A stretch of 64,000 nucleotides of DNA from Arthrobacter zhaoxinii (lineage in GTDB: Bacteria; Actinomycetota; Actinomycetes; Actinomycetales; Micrococcaceae). How positions within the stretch are numbered: the stretch's first letter is position 1; each line of letters opens with the position of its first letter. The DNA lies in the NCBI RefSeq assembly GCF_025244925.1, contig NZ_CP104275.1:1674001-1738000 (forward strand), written 5' to 3'. Shown piece by piece: positions 32,839 through 41,135 of the stretch. The position numbers and the translations under genes were made by a program. The notes below the pieces were generated by a model. The model searched no databases and was not told where the DNA came from. It saw only the letters and a list, made by a program, of their open reading frames with translations.

Positions 32839-33603
32839 ATGTCGACCATCACAGTGGTGATCCCCTCCCATAACGACGCCGCCATGCTTGCCGCCTGCCT
32901 GCGGGCGGTGGCCCGGCAGACCCGGCCGCCGGACGAGGTGCTGGTGGTGGACAACGCCAGCACCGACGCGACGCCGGATGTCTGCCGGGCGGCGGGAGTC
33001 CGCAGGATCTACGAGCCGGAGGTGGGGGTTGCCTCCGCGACCTTCCGCGGCTTTGATGAGGCGCGCGGGGAATGGCTGGCTCGGCTGGACGCTGATTCGG
33101 TGCCGCCGCCGCACTGGCTGGCACGGCTGGAGGCGGACCTCCTCGCCGCGGGGGAAGACACCGCGGTGACCGGACCGGGGGAGTTCTACGGTTCCGGCCC
33201 GGTGATCCGGTGGATAGCCCAAACCCTCTACATCGGCGGCTACCGCTGGTCCATGACCCTGCTGCTGGGACATCCGCCCCTCTTCGGCTCCAACTTCGGC
33301 CTGCACCGCAGCATGTGGAACCGCTTGCGGGGCCGGGTGCACCGGGGTAATCCCCGGGTGCATGATGACCTCGACCTCTGTTACCAGCTCCGTCCCGGGA
33401 TGCGGGTCCGCTGGGACCGGGACCTGCGCGTGGGTGTCTCGGCCCGGCCGTTTGGTACGTGGCGGGGGCTGGGCCGGCGGCTGGCCATGGCCTACGCCAC
33501 CTTAAGGGTCGACTTCGAGCAGGAGCCGCCGTGCCGGCGCAGGCGGGACCGGCTCCGCGGCTTCAGGCGGCGGAACCGAAAAGGCGCAGCAGGTCGCGCG
33601 TGA
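32839..33603 (+). CDS. Glycosyltransferase family 2
   Basis: 254 aa. GT-A fold: TITVVIPSHNDAAMLAACLRAV, EVLVVDNASTDATPDVC and the metal-binding RLDADSVPPPHWL (DxD-like DAD). VHDDLDLCYQL may hold the catalytic base. No transmembrane helix; the C-terminus is Arg-rich and basic. The ATG at 32839 with AGGA upstream is preferred to frame extension to 32731. The 3' end overlaps the convergent hydrolase gene by 41 nt (33563-33603). The acceptor is unknown. Confidence 0.85.
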   Translation: MSTITVVIPSHNDAAMLAACLRAVARQTRPPDEVLVVDNASTDATPDVCRAAGVRRIYEPEVGVASATFRGFDEARGEWLARLDADSVPPPHWLARLEADLLAAGEDTAVTGPGEFYGSGPVIRWIAQTLYIGGYRWSMTLLLGHPPLFGSNFGLHRSMWNRLRGRVHRGNPRVHDDLDLCYQLRPGMRVRWDRDLRVGVSARPFGTWRGLGRRLAMAYATLRVDFEQEPPCRRRRDRLRGFRRRNRKGAAGRA

Positions 33604-34507
33604 ACTGGTAGGGCGATTCCTCGCTGGGGCTGTGCCCGCTGCCGTAGGCGGCAAACGACGCACCGATATCGGCGGCAAAGTCCCGGTGCAGCCGCAAGGG
33701 CCAGACATCATGCTCGCCGACGGCCACGAACTTCGGCACGCCGGCAGCGGCCAGCGGGGTCCGCAGGTCCGGGGCATGGCGCATCAGTCCCACCATGTCC
33801 CGGATCGAATCCTTCCGGGTCAGCGTGAACCGGTGGGCAACCAGCGCCATCCGCCCGGGGGACGCATGGATGAAATTGCGCTGCACACCCCAGACAATCA
33901 GGTCGGCACTGATCCTGTCTCCGACCAGGGGAGAAGCCCAGCCGATGCGGCTCACCCCGCGGAAACTCTGCCCGCCCCGGGGCGGGCAGCCGAGCAGGGT
34001 GATGCTGCGGAACAGGTCCGGCCGCTGGAGCAGTGTCAGCTGGGCAACGATGCCGGCAAAGGAATAGCCGACCACGTGGGCCGGGCCGTAGGCGGACAGC
34101 ACTGCCGCGAGATCGCCCGTGAACAGGGCGTAGTCGTACCGGGGGCGCGGCGGGCACAGGTGCTCCGGGCCGGCGTCGGCGGATTCGTACTGGCCGGCAA
34201 GATCGAAGGTGAAGGCGAAATACCCTGCAGCTGCAAGCTCCGGCAGCATCAACGAGAAGTCCTCCTTTGACCCCATGGCTCCGGGCACGAGGACCACCGC
34301 AGGCCCGCCCGGGTCTCCCATGCTCACGGCAGCCAGCGGCCCGCTGGGGGCCGGGAACCGCGAACGGACCGCACCGTCCGGAAGTGCGAACCAGTCGACG
34401 TCGCCCAGTTCCGCGTCGCGGAGGGCTGCAGGATCCGCCGTCGCGGGCGGTACGGTGCGTCCCCTGCCGGGAGACCCTTTGCCAGCGAACCTCCCGCGTA
34501 TCACCAT
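33563..34507 (-). CDS. Alpha/beta hydrolase
   Basis: 314 aa. After a Gly/Arg/Pro-rich N-terminus (about 1-55) the alpha/beta-hydrolase core starts with PAVVLVPGAMGSKEDFSLML, which supplies the oxyanion hole. Nucleophile elbow GYSFAG (Ser about 146), catalytic Asp in GEHDVWP and His in GSGHSP near the end. No close subfamily or substrate can be named; fold members include esterases, epoxide hydrolases and peroxidases. Its C-terminus overlaps the convergent glycosyltransferase. The true start may be downstream of 34507 because the N-terminal 50 residues look disordered. Confidence 0.85.
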   Translation of the reverse strand: MVIRGRFAGKGSPGRGRTVPPATADPAALRDAELGDVDWFALPDGAVRSRFPAPSGPLAAVSMGDPGGPAVVLVPGAMGSKEDFSLMLPELAAAGYFAFTFDLAGQYESADAGPEHLCPPRPRYDYALFTGDLAAVLSAYGPAHVVGYSFAGIVAQLTLLQRPDLFRSITLLGCPPRGGQSFRGVSRIGWASPLVGDRISADLIVWGVQRNFIHASPGRMALVAHRFTLTRKDSIRDMVGLMRHAPDLRTPLAAAGVPKFVAVGEHDVWPLRLHRDFAADIGASFAAYGSGHSPSEESPYQFTRDLLRLFGSAA

Positions 34508-34671
34508 GGCTAAAAGATAACCGTCAAACCATTTGCCGTCGCCTGTTCCGGTGCCCCGGACCGCGGTGTCCGGCCATTTGCCCGGGACGCGGACCGGCGG
34601 GTCTGCTGCCGTCCGCCGCCGCGGTAGAATTCCTTTGCCTGCCCCGAAATCCCCCTACTCAGGAGCCGACG

Positions 34672-35484
34672 TTGCCCGCAAAGCGTAACCCCAACAAGTT
34701 CGTCTATCGAGGCATCGTATTTACGGGCCTCACTGCCCGCAGCCTCTTCAGGGTTCCCGTGATCCCCTCCGGCCTGGAGAACCTTCCCGCCCACGAAGAC
34801 ATCCGCGGCCTGAACCGCGCCGTCGTCCCCGGCAAGGGGGCAGTAGTGGCCATCACGCACTTCGGGTACCTGGACTTCGCGTTTGCCGAGCTGCTGATGT
34901 GGCGGAAGCTGAAGGTCCACATGCGGTTCCTCGTCACCAAGAAGGCCACCAAAAAGAAGTTCGTCAAGGCCGTCTGCGACTGGTGTGAGCACATTGTGGT
35001 GGACCGTGCCGACGGGGCAGCAGCCTACAAGGAGTCCGTGGAAAAGCTGCGCGGCGGCGATTACCTGGCGGTCCTGCCCGAGGCAGGCGTCAGCCGCAGC
35101 TTCACCGTGCGGCAGCTGAAGACCGGCGCCGTGCGCATGGCCGCCGAGGCCGGCGTCCCGATCATTCCGGTATCCGTCTGGGGCGGCCACCGCATGCTGA
35201 CCCGCGGGCACGGCCTGAGCATCAAGGCCGCCTGGAAAAACCCGGTGCGCGTGCACGTCGGTGAAATCATGCGCATCGAAAAGGATGCCGACGTCGTCGC
35301 AGAGACCCGCCGGCTGCAGGAGGAACTGCAGGAGGGAATTGATTACTGCATCGATACCTACCCCGTGACGCCCGAACCCGGTGCGTGGTGGATGCCGCGG
35401 AGCCGCGGCGGCAGCGCCATGGGCGTGGAGGAGCAGCAGGTCCTCGACGCCGCGGACCGCGAAAAGTACAAGATCACGGGTTAA
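34672..35484 (+). CDS. 1-acyl-sn-glycerol-3-phosphate acyltransferase-like protein
   Basis: 270 aa from TTG 34672, with AGGAG at 34661-34665. PlsC-type acyltransferase fold: HFGYLDF gives the HX4D catalytic motif (His about 63), LPEAGVSRSF stands for the substrate-binding EGTRS-like block, and AGVPIIPVSVWGGHRM is the typical C-proximal strand. It transfers acyl chains to lysophosphatidate or a similar acceptor at the membrane. No long hydrophobic anchor. The frame continues upstream to 34267 but lacks support there. Followed by a strong convergent terminator. Confidence 0.85.
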   Translation: MPAKRNPNKFVYRGIVFTGLTARSLFRVPVIPSGLENLPAHEDIRGLNRAVVPGKGAVVAITHFGYLDFAFAELLMWRKLKVHMRFLVTKKATKKKFVKAVCDWCEHIVVDRADGAAAYKESVEKLRGGDYLAVLPEAGVSRSFTVRQLKTGAVRMAAEAGVPIIPVSVWGGHRMLTRGHGLSIKAAWKNPVRVHVGEIMRIEKDADVVAETRRLQEELQEGIDYCIDTYPVTPEPGAWWMPRSRGGSAMGVEEQQVLDAADREKYKITG

Positions 35485-35499
35485 CGCCGGGGACATAAC

Positions 35500-35527
35500 A
35501 ACGGCAGCCGCAGGTGCGGCTGCCGTT
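35500..35527. terminator. Bidirectional terminator between acyltransferase and NAD(P)-binding gene
   Basis: AACGGCAGCCGCA (35500-35512) pairs perfectly with TGCGGCTGCCGTT (35515-35527): a 13-bp stem with a 2-nt loop, flanked by TTG on one side. Both convergent genes stop within 17 nt. Confidence 0.8.
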
Positions 35528-35543
35528 GCTGTTGGTGGACGGG

Positions 35544-36197
35544 TTAGGCGAGCGAGTCCAGGGCTTCGGCCACCGGCGTCGAGCCGTTGTTGAACTCGAT
35601 GGTTTTTCCGGCGGTTTCGGGGCGTTCGAGGACTTCGGCCGCCACGTGGGCAACGTCCTCACGCGAAACGGATCCGCCCTCCACACCGGCGCCGGTTTCA
35701 ATCCGGCCCGTGCCGGGATCCAGGGTCAGCGCGCTGGGGCCGAGAATGGTCCAGTTCAGGCGGCTGGCACGCAGGTGCTCGTCGGCGTCGGCCTTGGCCT
35801 CTGCGTAGGCAAAGAAGCCGTCGTCTTCGGGAACACCGTGGTCCTTGCCGGCACCGAAGTAGGAAACCATCACATAGCGGTCCGCTCCGGCTGCTTCCGC
35901 GGCGTCCATGGAACGGATCGCGGCGTCGCGGTCCACGGCAAAGGTGCGTTCGGGAGTACCGCCGCCGGCACCGGCGCTCCAGACGACGGCGTCCTGGCCG
36001 CGGAGCAGTTCCGTGATCTGCTCCGTGGAGAGGTTTTCGACGTCGGCCACCACGGCCGCTGCGCCGGTCTGTTCAACTTCGGCTGCGTGGTCCGGGTTGC
36101 GGAAGAGCGAGGTGACGCTGTGGCCCTTGTCGCTGAGCCGGCGGGCCAGGTGCAGGGCTACTTTTCCGTGGCCTCCGATAATGGCGATGCGGGACAT
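35544..36197 (-). CDS. NAD(P)-binding protein, atypical SDR/NmrA-like
   Basis: 217 aa. Rossmann start MSRIAIIGGHGKVALHLARRL with the GxxGxxx motif, LFRNPDHAAEVEQTGAAAVVAD and YVMVSYFGAG; no YxxxK active site. The layout matches the NAD(P)-dependent atypical SDR group (YwnB/BVR-B-like). Likely a redox-sensing or reductase protein with unknown substrate. A typical SD (GGAGTGC) precedes the ATG. Confidence 0.85.
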   Translation of the reverse strand: MSRIAIIGGHGKVALHLARRLSDKGHSVTSLFRNPDHAAEVEQTGAAAVVADVENLSTEQITELLRGQDAVVWSAGAGGGTPERTFAVDRDAAIRSMDAAEAAGADRYVMVSYFGAGKDHGVPEDDGFFAYAEAKADADEHLRASRLNWTILGPSALTLDPGTGRIETGAGVEGGSVSREDVAHVAAEVLERPETAGKTIEFNNGSTPVAEALDSLA

Positions 36198-36380
36198 ATT
36201 GCACTCCTTCAGTTGATAGCGGTTCTTCCACCATAAGCATGCTGTCCTTTTTTTGCCGGGATTCCGCCCGGCGTCCGCCGAGGGCTTAGCTGACGGCGGC
36301 GAATAGCACCGCAGGGATGGCGGCGGGCTCCGGGGCGTGCTTATGATCGCGCAGGGCGCCTAAACCTCGGAAGGAACACT

Positions 36381-37898
36381 GTGGCAACAACTACGGCACC
36401 GCCGGACCTCACTGTGCAGACGTCGGAGGGAACGGTGCGGGGGACACTTGCCGACGGCGTGCGGACGTGGCGGGGAATCCCGTACGCAGCGCCGCCGACC
36501 GGGGAGGCGCGGCTGCGCAGGCCCCGGCCCGTGCAGCCCTGGAAAGGGACGCTGGACGCCGCCCATTACGGCCCGGTCCCGCCGCAGGAACGCGGCCTGC
36601 CGTCCATGGGTGCCGGCCGGAAGACACCCATGGACGAGGACTGCCTCACCATCAATGTCACGGCCCCGTTGCATAACGCGCCGCCCCGCCCCGTCCTGGT
36701 GTACTTCTACGGCGGAGCATTCACCATCGGCGCGGCGTCGTCCCCGGCCTACGACGGCCGGAATCTGGTGAAGCACGGGGACGTGGTCTACGTCTGCATG
36801 AACTACCGGCTGGGTGCCCTCGGCTGGATGGACTTCCGCAGGTATTCGACACCGGGACGGCCTTTTGACGTCAATGTCGGACTGGCGGACCAGGTCGCTG
36901 CCCTGCGCTGGGTGCAGCGCAACATTGCGGGCTTCGGCGGCGACCCGGACAACGTCACGGTTTTCGGCGAGTCTGCCGGCGGTATGTCGATTACCGCGCT
37001 GATGTGCGTTCCTTCCGCCGAGGGATTTTTCCACCGGGCCTTCGTCCAGAGCTCGGCACCGGCCACCGCCTACGGCCCCGGGCTGCCGGAAAAGTGGGCC
37101 GGCACCCTGATGGGCCTGATGGGGGTGCGGGAGCAGGACGCACCGGACGCCCTGGCTACGCTGTCTGCACAGCGCCTGGTGGAAGCGGTGGGCAGGCTCA
37201 CCCGTAGGGTCACGCCGGAGTCCGAGCCCGGCGCCCGGGCGGTGGCGCCGGTGGTCGACGGCGAGTTCCTTCCGCTGCATCCCATCGATGCCTTCCGGGC
37301 GGGAAAGGCACACCGCATCCCGCTGGTCATCGGCAATATGTTCCGCGAGGGTGCGCTGTTCGACCGGGTGCAGGACATCCTCCCCACCACCGTGGAACGG
37401 ATCGACACCATGTTTGCCCGCACCGAACCGGAGCTGAAGGACCAGGTCCTCGCGGCCTACCCCGGCTATCCGGCCCGGCGCGCCGCCGTGGACGTGGGCG
37501 GCGACGCCGTTTTCTGGCTGCCCAGCGTCCAGGTGGCGGAGGCGCACTCCGCCCACGCCCCCACGTGGTCCTACCGGTTCGACTACGCCCCGCGGATGGC
37601 GAACCTGCTCGGCATGGGCGCCACCCACGCCATGGACGTCCCCGCGGTATTCGGCAACTACGACGACGGCGTGGGCCGGTTCCTGACCCTGGCGGGCGGC
37701 AGGCGGACCGCAGTGTCCGTCGGCAACCGCTTCCGCGGAGCCCTGCTGCGGTTTGCCCGTACGGGAAGTCCCGGACTCTGGCCGGGCTACAACACCGGAA
37801 CCCGGACAACCAAGATCTTCGACAGCACCGACCGGGTCATGCTGGATCCGCACCGGGCCCGCCGGGAGGCCTGGAACGGCTACCGCGGCTTCCGCTGA
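36381..37898 (+). CDS. Type-B carboxylesterase/lipase (paralogue 1)
   Basis: 505 aa carboxylesterase. RTWRGIPYAAPPTGEARL opens the family, the EDCL motif is present (MDEDCLTINV), the nucleophile is Ser in FGESAGGMS, and the oxyanion hole is in YFYGGAF. A glutamate or aspartate and His (near THAMDVP) should complete the triad. No signal peptide, so cytoplasmic hydrolysis of small esters is likely. GTG start with AAGGAA at -9. Closely related to the paralogue at 41136-42653, sharing the RTWRGIPYAAPP block and the VGDLVFW/VGGDAVFWLPS region. Confidence 0.9.
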   Translation: MATTTAPPDLTVQTSEGTVRGTLADGVRTWRGIPYAAPPTGEARLRRPRPVQPWKGTLDAAHYGPVPPQERGLPSMGAGRKTPMDEDCLTINVTAPLHNAPPRPVLVYFYGGAFTIGAASSPAYDGRNLVKHGDVVYVCMNYRLGALGWMDFRRYSTPGRPFDVNVGLADQVAALRWVQRNIAGFGGDPDNVTVFGESAGGMSITALMCVPSAEGFFHRAFVQSSAPATAYGPGLPEKWAGTLMGLMGVREQDAPDALATLSAQRLVEAVGRLTRRVTPESEPGARAVAPVVDGEFLPLHPIDAFRAGKAHRIPLVIGNMFREGALFDRVQDILPTTVERIDTMFARTEPELKDQVLAAYPGYPARRAAVDVGGDAVFWLPSVQVAEAHSAHAPTWSYRFDYAPRMANLLGMGATHAMDVPAVFGNYDDGVGRFLTLAGGRRTAVSVGNRFRGALLRFARTGSPGLWPGYNTGTRTTKIFDSTDRVMLDPHRARREAWNGYRGFR

Positions 37899-37899
37899 C

Positions 37900-38793
37900 C
37901 TAGACCGGAAGCTCCCGAAGCAGTCCGCCCAGCCGAAGGAGTTCCAGCGGCGCGTGCTGGGCCAGGGAGAGGCCCACTATCTCGCCGGCATCGCCCAGGG
38001 CATCGATGATCCGCAGCAGATCAGGCACCCGCATACCGCGGGTGCCGCCGCCCGTCGCCCCGGAGAAGTCCCGCCGGTCCAGCACATCCAGGTCAACATG
38101 GACAGCCAGTTTGGCGGCGCCCGTCAGTGCCAGCCAGTCCAGGATCTTCCGGGTGTCCTCCGGGGTGTCCGTGATGCCCACGCTGGCGATGCCCATCCGC
38201 TGTTTGTTGGCAATGCCGGGGTCCTGCCAGTCCTGCAGGCCGACATGGAGGATGTTCGACGGCGGCACCACCGCGGGCAGGGCGGCGAGGAACTCCGGGT
38301 CGCCCTCTCCGGCCAGCGTTGCCAGGGACATCGAACGGAAGCCGGTGTAACTGTCACCCGGCATCCCGGTGTCAGGGTGCGCGTCCACCCACAGCACCGC
38401 CAGATCCGCTCCGTATCGCGAGGCAAGGTAGCTGAAGGGTGCCACGGACACCGAGCATTCCCCGCCGAAAGTGACCACCGAGGCCGGAGCGTGTTCGGAC
38501 ACCACCCGCAGCCCGTCCCGGAGCTGGCGCAGGACCGCAGCGCGGGCATAAATACCGTTGACCGTCTCCACGGCCTCATCCGACGTGTCGGTGCTTACCG
38601 TCACGTAACCCGTGGGACCGTCGTGCTCGGGGGAAAGCAGCTCGAGCAGGGCCGGCCCGAGATGGTAGGAGAGCTGGGTCTGGTGCGGCTGCCCCGCGGG
38701 CAGCGACCCGACCGCGCCTGCTCCGGCAGCTCCCTGCCACTGCGGAAAGATCAGCCGAAGGTTTCCGGGGCCGGATGGATGCATGGAGGTCAT
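37900..38793 (-). CDS. Arginase family protein (ureohydrolase fold)
   Basis: 297 aa from ATG 38793 with AAAGGA upstream, which decides the start against a longer frame. Ureohydrolase motifs: GGECSVS (arginase GGDHS), LWVDAHPDTG (Asp137, His139, Asp141) and VHVDLDVLD (SxDxDxxDP). The first manganese-ligand position, His in GGDHS, is Cys113 here, so activity or metal content may differ from true arginases and agmatinases. The substrate is uncertain. It converges on the upstream esterase gene with a 1-nt gap. Confidence 0.85.
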   Translation of the reverse strand: MTSMHPSGPGNLRLIFPQWQGAAGAGAVGSLPAGQPHQTQLSYHLGPALLELLSPEHDGPTGYVTVSTDTSDEAVETVNGIYARAAVLRQLRDGLRVVSEHAPASVVTFGGECSVSVAPFSYLASRYGADLAVLWVDAHPDTGMPGDSYTGFRSMSLATLAGEGDPEFLAALPAVVPPSNILHVGLQDWQDPGIANKQRMGIASVGITDTPEDTRKILDWLALTGAAKLAVHVDLDVLDRRDFSGATGGGTRGMRVPDLLRIIDALGDAGEIVGLSLAQHAPLELLRLGGLLRELPV

Positions 38794-38878
38794 GATCGTC
38801 CTTTGCTGCGGGTCAGATGCCACCTTACCGCTGCGGAACCGGGGCAAAACAGGTGCGGACACAAAATAGAATGGAGGA

Positions 38879-40516
38879 ATGACTGCAACCCTCGTCGCCC
38901 GGGACCTTTCCGGCGGCCACGCGCACCGCACCCTTTTCGAGCATCTTTCCCTCACCGTCTCCCCGGGGGATGTCGTGGGTGTGGTGGGTGCCAACGGTGC
39001 CGGGAAATCGACGCTGCTGCGGCTGCTGGCCGGGGCAGCCGAACCGCAGGCCGGCACGGTCAGCACCTCGCCTGTTGATGCCTTCGTAGGCTGGCTTCCG
39101 CAGGAACACGTCCGGCTGGCCGGCGAAACCGTGGGCCGCTACCTGGCCCGCCGCACCGGGGCGGCAGCTGCCACCGAGGCTATGGAGACGGCGGCCGAAG
39201 CGCTGGGATCGGAACTGCCGGGTGCTGACGATACCTACGCTGCCGCCCTGGACCGGTGGCTGGCCTCCGGCGCCGCCGACCTGGAGGACCGGGCACCTGC
39301 GGTCCTGGCGGATCTGGGCCTGGGGCTCGGCCTGGACACCCCAATGGCCGGGCTCTCGGGCGGGCAGGCGGCGCGTGTGGCGCTGGCCGCACTGCTGCTG
39401 AGCCGCTTCGACATTGTCCTGCTTGACGAACCCACCAATGACCTCGACCTGGACGGGCTGGAACGCCTGGAACAGTTTGTCCGGGGCCTGCGCGGCGGCG
39501 TCGTCCTGGTCTCCCATGACCGCGAATTCCTGGCCCGGTGCGTGACGACGGTTGTCGAGCTGGACCTGGCGCAGAACAGCACCGCGGTCTATGAAGGCGG
39601 CTATGAGGCGTACCTGGAGGAACGCGCCGTCGCCCGCCGGCACGCCCGCGAGGCCTACGACGAATTCGCCGACAAGAAGGCAGATCTGGTCTCCCGCGCC
39701 CGGACCACCCGGGAATGGAGTTCGCAGGGCGTGCGCAACGCCATGAAGAAAAACCCCGACAATGACAAGATCCGGCGCAAGGCCAGCACCGAATCGTCCG
39801 AAAAACAGGCGCGGAAGGTCCGGCAGATGGAATCCCGCATCGCCCGGCTGGACGAGGTGGAGGAACCGCGCAAGGAATGGCAGCTGCAGCTGCGCATCGG
39901 ATCCGCGCCCCGCTCCAGCTCGGTGGTCTCCACCCTGAACGACGCCGTGCTGAACCGCGGCGGGTTCACCCTGGGCCCCGTGTCGGTGCAGGTCAACGCG
40001 GGGGAGCGGATCGGCATTACCGGTCCCAACGGTGCCGGGAAATCCACCCTGCTGCAGCTGCTGCTGGGACGGGAGGTGCCCGATTCCGGCACCGCCTCCC
40101 TGGGCGCCTCCGTGGCCGTGGGGGAGATCGACCAGGGCCGCGGCCAGCTCCCTGCGCATCTCCCGCTCGGGGACGCCTTTGAAGCCGCCGTCCCGGAACT
40201 CTCCTCCGCGGAAGCGCGGACCCTGCTGGCCAAGTTCGGGCTCAAGGCGGACCAGGTGTCCAGCCGGGTCGACGCGCTGTCTCCGGGGGAGCGTACCCGC
40301 GCTTCACTGGCTCTCCTTCAGGCCCGCGGGGTGAACCTGCTGGTCCTGGACGAGCCCACCAACCATCTGGACCTGCCCGCCATTGAGCAGCTCGAAGAGG
40401 CACTGGAAAGCTATGAAGGAGCACTGCTGCTGGTGTCCCACGACCGCCGGCTGCTGGAGAACGTGCGCCTGGACCGACGCTGGGAAGTGAAGGACGGGGT
40501 GGTCCGCGCAGGGTAG
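38879..40516 (+). CDS. ABC-F family ATP-binding protein (second copy)
   Basis: 545 aa, two ABC domains without membrane segments. Domain 1: GANGAGKST (about 42-50), LSGGQAARVALAALL, LLLDEPTNDLDL. Domain 2: GPNGAGKST, LSPGERTRASLALLQ (SPGE instead of SGGQ), LVLDEPTNHLDL. The inter-domain linker has a coiled, basic segment (RRHAREAYDEFADKKADLV, KNPDNDKIRRKASTES). It differs in detail from the copy at 413-2002, so the two are probably different ABC-F subfamilies. Ribosome-associated function is inferred from family knowledge. ATG preceded by GGAGGA. Confidence 0.9.
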   Translation: MTATLVARDLSGGHAHRTLFEHLSLTVSPGDVVGVVGANGAGKSTLLRLLAGAAEPQAGTVSTSPVDAFVGWLPQEHVRLAGETVGRYLARRTGAAAATEAMETAAEALGSELPGADDTYAAALDRWLASGAADLEDRAPAVLADLGLGLGLDTPMAGLSGGQAARVALAALLLSRFDIVLLDEPTNDLDLDGLERLEQFVRGLRGGVVLVSHDREFLARCVTTVVELDLAQNSTAVYEGGYEAYLEERAVARRHAREAYDEFADKKADLVSRARTTREWSSQGVRNAMKKNPDNDKIRRKASTESSEKQARKVRQMESRIARLDEVEEPRKEWQLQLRIGSAPRSSSVVSTLNDAVLNRGGFTLGPVSVQVNAGERIGITGPNGAGKSTLLQLLLGREVPDSGTASLGASVAVGEIDQGRGQLPAHLPLGDAFEAAVPELSSAEARTLLAKFGLKADQVSSRVDALSPGERTRASLALLQARGVNLLVLDEPTNHLDLPAIEQLEEALESYEGALLLVSHDRRLLENVRLDRRWEVKDGVVRAG

Positions 40517-40659
40517 CCCGGACCATTCCCGGCCCGTCCCGAAGCGGCGGGAACGCCCCGGCGCGCGGAATGTGATACAAAGTATGCTGTGAGGCACCCT
40601 TGGGAGGTGTGGCACGCAGGTCTCGGGCGATTTCACGGAAGAAGTGTCCTCATGGCTTC

Positions 40660-41001
40660 ATGGATGAGAAAGCGCAGCTCAGCTGCAGCGCACGGCAGCA
40701 GGGGCAGCCGCAGCGCAACGACGGTTCGACATGGGCTCGCGGTGACTACACACGCTTCCTTCGGGCAATTCGGAACCGGCCAGTGAAGGCGCTGCGGTCG
40801 GCGGATGTGCCGGTCCTGATCCTTGTCTGGATGCTGTGCGTGGGAACCGACTGGTCCACCGGCACGAAGATCGCCCTTAACGTTGCAGCGGTTGCTGCCC
40901 TTTGCCTCAAGGAAGCGGTCATGCACCGCCGCCTGATGTCCCGCCCGGTGCATGGGCGGCGCAGCGCAGGGGTACGCCGGCAGCTCGTCTCCGCCGCTTA
41001 G
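40660..41001 (+). CDS. Hypothetical small membrane-type protein
   Basis: 113 aa if started at ATG 40660. Residues about 49-90 hold two hydrophobic segments (VPVLILVWMLCVGTDW and TKIALNVAAVAALCLKE) and the ends are Arg-rich. No recognisable family. Start codon is unsure: an upstream in-frame ATG at 40600, or a downstream GTG before KALRSADVP (about 40780), are alternatives. Coding character is weaker than for neighbours. Confidence 0.4.
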   Translation: MDEKAQLSCSARQQGQPQRNDGSTWARGDYTRFLRAIRNRPVKALRSADVPVLILVWMLCVGTDWSTGTKIALNVAAVAALCLKEAVMHRRLMSRPVHGRRSAGVRRQLVSAA

Positions 41002-41135
41002 GCACTTCTCCGGCGTGCCGGACCCTGATGTTGGGCCGGTACCACCGGTAACCGACGCCGTCTCTGGTGGCCTCCCCGGGGCGCGCCTATCGTAGATAGT
41101 CGCAAGGCAGCTTCCCCGGCTGGAAAGAGTCGACC

